From: an uncultured Lachnospiraceae bacterium
Lineage (GTDB): Bacteria; Bacillota_A; Clostridia; Lachnospirales; Lachnospiraceae
Length of the DNA stretch: 6,754 nucleotides
Assembly (NCBI GenBank): GCA_947178085.1
Contig: CAMWWS010000146.1
Span: 1 to 6,754, forward strand
Direction of reading: 5' to 3'
Under the pieces are notes generated by a model, which saw only the letters and a list, made by a program, of their open reading frames with translations, had not been told where the DNA came from and did no database searches. Numbering within the stretch: the first letter of the stretch is position 1; every line of letters starts with the position of its first letter. Position numbers and translations under genes: made by a program. Shown here in pieces: positions 5,213 to 6,754 of the stretch.

Positions 5213-5751
5213 CTATACATCTGGAACCCACAGCATCAGACGATCCAGATCCTCTGGATATCGTTGTCACTCAGTATCAGGCATATGCTTGAGTAAATGT
5301 TGAAGATATGCATATACATTGAGATCATTTGCTTTCGCTGTCTCAACCAAGCTATGTACTAAAGCTGATGCACTGGCGCCTTTCGGTGTGTCTGCAAAGA
5401 GCCAGTTCTTTCGCCCGACAGTGAATGGACGGATCGCATTTTCTGCTGAATTGTTGGAAAGGGAGCATCTTCTGTCAAGAAGATAATTCTCCAAATATGG
5501 TTTCTGATTCTGAGCATAAATCACTGCTTTACCAAGTGCAGAACCCTTTAATGCATTAACCGAATCAAGCCAACACCAAAAAGTCTCGAAAACCAGTTTT
5601 TCCAATTCAAGACGCTTACAAAATCGTTCTTCAGGTGACAGGTTTTTAAACTGTCTTCCATGGCGAATAGTTTATCGCAGTACTGACGGCCTGTCTCAGC
5701 ACTGGTCGGTGGACCATCCTGCTTTTTCACAGGAATGGCTTCCACAAACTT
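5213..5751 (-). pseudogene. tnpC: IS66 transposase TnpC, C-terminal fragment with frameshift and nonsense
   Basis: The family sequence starts abruptly at KFVEAIPVKKQDGPPTSAET (5751 down); the residues before it (MFLTNTRLPIKHTAMSI) are not TnpC. It runs through GRQYCDKLFAMEDSLK. One A appears lost from an A-run (plus strand T-run 5643-5647), so the reading moves to the frame NLSPEERFCKRLELEKLVFE. Next come FWCWLDSVNALKGSALGKAV, LENYLLDRRCSLSNNSAENA and IRPFTVGRKNWLFADTPKGA. The SNNSAENAIRP block carries the catalytic Glu of the IS66 DDE transposase. After MPDTE a TGA (5269-5267) replaces the usual sense codon (probably TGG, Trp). The same frame then continues QRYPEDLDRLMLWVPDV to TAG 5215-5213, matching the family C-terminus. 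The two lesions are clear, and the N-terminal half with the other catalytic Asp residues is absent. Confidence 0.92.
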
Positions 5752-5828
5752 GATGCTCATTGCAGTATGTTTTATAGGTAGTCTCGTATTAGTTAAGAAC
5801 ACAAAAGAGTTCTATATACGCTTGGTGC

Positions 5829-5842
5829 GTAAACGGTAGATA
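5829..5842 (+). repeat. Direct repeat copy 2, putative IS66 end (GTAAACGGT)
   Basis: GTAAACGGTAGATA has the same orientation as the copy at 5121, sharing the first nine bases and 12 of 14 overall. No IS66 coding sequence follows on its right side. If it is an IS66 terminus, it marks a second, almost completely deleted copy or a rearrangement junction. Confidence 0.4.
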
Positions 5843-5858
5843 GTTCGTACCTATACAA

Positions 5859-5901
5859 AACTGGAGCAAACCTGTATGATAGAAACAGATTTGTTCCAGT
5901 T
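5859..5901 (-). terminator. Long stem-loop, possible terminator
   Basis: AACTGGAGCAAA (5859-5870) pairs with TTTGTTCCAGTT (5890-5901) over 12 positions with one mismatch or wobble, and the pairing can extend by CTG/CAG. On the minus strand the stem is followed by TTGTATAG, with T residues at the stem base, so it may be a second terminator behind the one at 5932-5957. An IS-end structure is the alternative. Confidence 0.5.
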
Positions 5902-5931
5902 ATATTTCATCTTTATAGAATATATAAATTA

Positions 5932-5957
5932 AAAAGACACCTTAGATGGTGTCTTTT
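5932..5957 (-). terminator. Strong bidirectional Rho-independent terminator
   Basis: The perfect 10-bp stem AAAAGACACC (5932-5941) / GGTGTCTTTT (5948-5957) has the 6-base loop TTAGAT. On the minus strand it is followed by TAATTTATAT after the T-run, and it lies 18 bases after the stop of the coiled-coil gene. The A-run/T-run symmetry also lets it work on the plus strand. Confidence 0.88.
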
Positions 5958-5974
5958 CTATTGCAAAAATTGCA

Positions 5975-6754
5975 TTATCCAATTGGTAATGAATTTCTTT
6001 TCATTTTTCTAATAAAGCTTTTTATACGTTCAGATATATCTTTTGAGATTTCATCATATGTTTCATTCTGATAATAAAAGCCATATCCCTTATAATCACA
6101 CTTGTCTATTGGATTCATTTTATAATCTTCAAAAGAATAATCCTTTTCCTCTGAGTTTTCAATATTTTCATATATCTGGTTATATATATATAAATTTTCT
6201 ATATCCCATAATTCTAATATACCCTCTGTAATCGATAAATCTTCACATTCAATCCCATATTCATTAAATGCTGTAAGTATATTGTTATATTTATAATAAT
6301 GGATAGATATGTACACTTTATAAAATAATTCTACTTCATTTGAATCAATTTTTAAATTTTTAAAAATATTCTTAATATCATCATTATTTTGGTAATAAGA
6401 TATAGTTTCTTTTATTTCTTCAATTTCTAACCGATCTTTTTCAGTTATAGATTCATTATCTATACCAGTGTCATCTTTGTGTAATAATATATCATATTCT
6501 TTTTCTAATGCTTCAAATTTGTCTTGTAAAGAAATATAACTTTTATTTAAATCATCATATTTAATTTGAAAGTTCTCGTAGGTTTCCGGTAATATATTCT
6601 GTTGTGCAATTAATTCTAAATTTTTAGATTGTAATTCTTCGTAATCTTTTTTCAATTTATCATTTTCTATAATAGTAGGAACAATAGCAAACAGTCCCCA
6701 TATTATAGCTGCTACAATAACGGAAATTGCACCTATTCGAGCAGATTTTAATGT
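5975..6754 (-). CDS. Membrane-anchored coiled-coil protein, 5' partial
   Basis: The frame ends at TAA 5977-5975 and is open to the right edge (259 visible codons), so the start is outside the window. A TTG at 6655 could be taken as the start, but in-frame sequence upstream clearly encodes protein: SARIGAISVIVAAIIWGLFA followed by IVPTII. This is a single transmembrane helix (visible residues about 7-29) with basic residues before it and acidic ones after. A heptad-like, charged coiled coil follows (about 31-93; KKDYEELQSKNLEL, LNKSYISLQDKFEALEKEYD). A mixed, acidic, Tyr/Ile-rich domain (about 115-235) ends in a basic tail (RIKSFIRKMKRN). I recognise no family, and whether the C-terminal part is inside or outside the cell cannot be told without the N-terminus. 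The gene is very AT-rich, like 1-951 and 3217-4476. Its stop is followed directly by a strong terminator, so it is the last gene of its transcript; partners may lie outside to the right. Confidence 0.82.
   Translation of the reverse strand, partial: TLKSARIGAISVIVAAIIWGLFAIVPTIIENDKLKKDYEELQSKNLELIAQQNILPETYENFQIKYDDLNKSYISLQDKFEALEKEYDILLHKDDTGIDNESITEKDRLEIEEIKETISYYQNNDDIKNIFKNLKIDSNEVELFYKVYISIHYYKYNNILTAFNEYGIECEDLSITEGILELWDIENLYIYNQIYENIENSEEKDYSFEDYKMNPIDKCDYKGYGFYYQNETYDEISKDISERIKSFIRKMKRNSLPIG

Larger units (their letters stand above)
5121..5751 (-). mobile_element. IS66-family insertion sequence relic C (tnpC 3' half)
   Basis: This holds the C-terminal half of tnpC (5751-5213), a terminator hairpin (5160-5180) and a candidate terminal sequence GTAAACGGTTAATA at 5121-5134. 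In minus-strand sense it lies upstream of relic B's tnpA, so B and C cannot be one element in the normal tnpA-tnpB-tnpC order. The 5' part, including tnpA, tnpB and the first half of tnpC, is missing. The left border depends on the GTAA-type end and is inferred. Confidence 0.72.
5752..5931. other. Non-coding junction between tnpC relic C and the coiled-coil gene
   Basis: These 180 bases show no coding region I can support. They hold a short inverted repeat TACGC (5817-5821) / GCGTA (5827-5831), the second GTAAACGGT copy (5829-5837), and the stem-loop at 5859-5901. The region may contain the end of another IS66 copy whose body is gone. Confidence 0.4.

Noticed and set aside
6043..6231. Plus-strand 62-codon frame
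   Set aside because: It is antisense to the coiled-coil gene, which has clear protein-like features and a terminator.
1..6754. CRISPR array, toxin-antitoxin pair, restriction or retron-type system
   Set aside because: No regularly spaced repeats, no small paired genes with a ribosome site, and no methylase, reverse transcriptase or helicase motifs were found on either strand.

Overview
The window comes from a low-GC Firmicute, most likely a gut-type Clostridium relative (Lachnospiraceae is my inference from the IS66 subtypes, the 298-residue nuclease-like family and the AT-rich surface-protein genes; nothing in the window proves the taxon). It reads as an accessory region or insertion graveyard. 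A few intact, very AT-rich orphan genes lie among decayed IS66-family insertion sequences of visibly higher GC.

Layout, left to right. (1) At 1-951 (+) is the 3' part of a gene whose product carries MORN-like repeats; it runs off the left edge. (2) About 1014-1889 is IS66 relic A, with its genes on the minus strand. It keeps a 15-codon tnpA stub, part of tnpB and the N-terminal and middle pieces of tnpC, joined by internal deletions. It has a long hairpin over the tnpA start site and a perfect 12-bp-arm palindrome at the other end. (3) At 2004-2900 (-) is an intact 298-aa protein with a PD-(D/E)XK-like signature, with its own terminator and a candidate promoter. (4) At 3217-4476 (-) is a membrane-anchored extracellular protein with two related DUF11-like beta modules. 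(5) About 4585-4978 (-) is IS66 relic B, a tnpA with a nonsense codon and a start-proximal frameshift. (6) About 5121-5751 (-) is IS66 relic C, the C-terminal part of tnpC with a frameshift and a TGA in place of a conserved Trp, ending in a terminator hairpin. (7) At 5975-6754 (-) is a membrane-anchored coiled-coil protein that runs off the right edge and is followed by a strong bidirectional terminator.

All genes after the first are on the minus strand, but they do not form one operon. Terminators, IS relics and long gaps separate them, so they look like independently expressed orphans. The three IS66 relics share an orientation, are mutually incomplete and are probably immobile. I see no rRNA, tRNA, CRISPR array, integrase or recognised defence operon. 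The items most worth a second look are the two-module surface protein, the nuclease-like orphan, the two edge-truncated genes and the RNA-type hairpin that hides the tnpA start.
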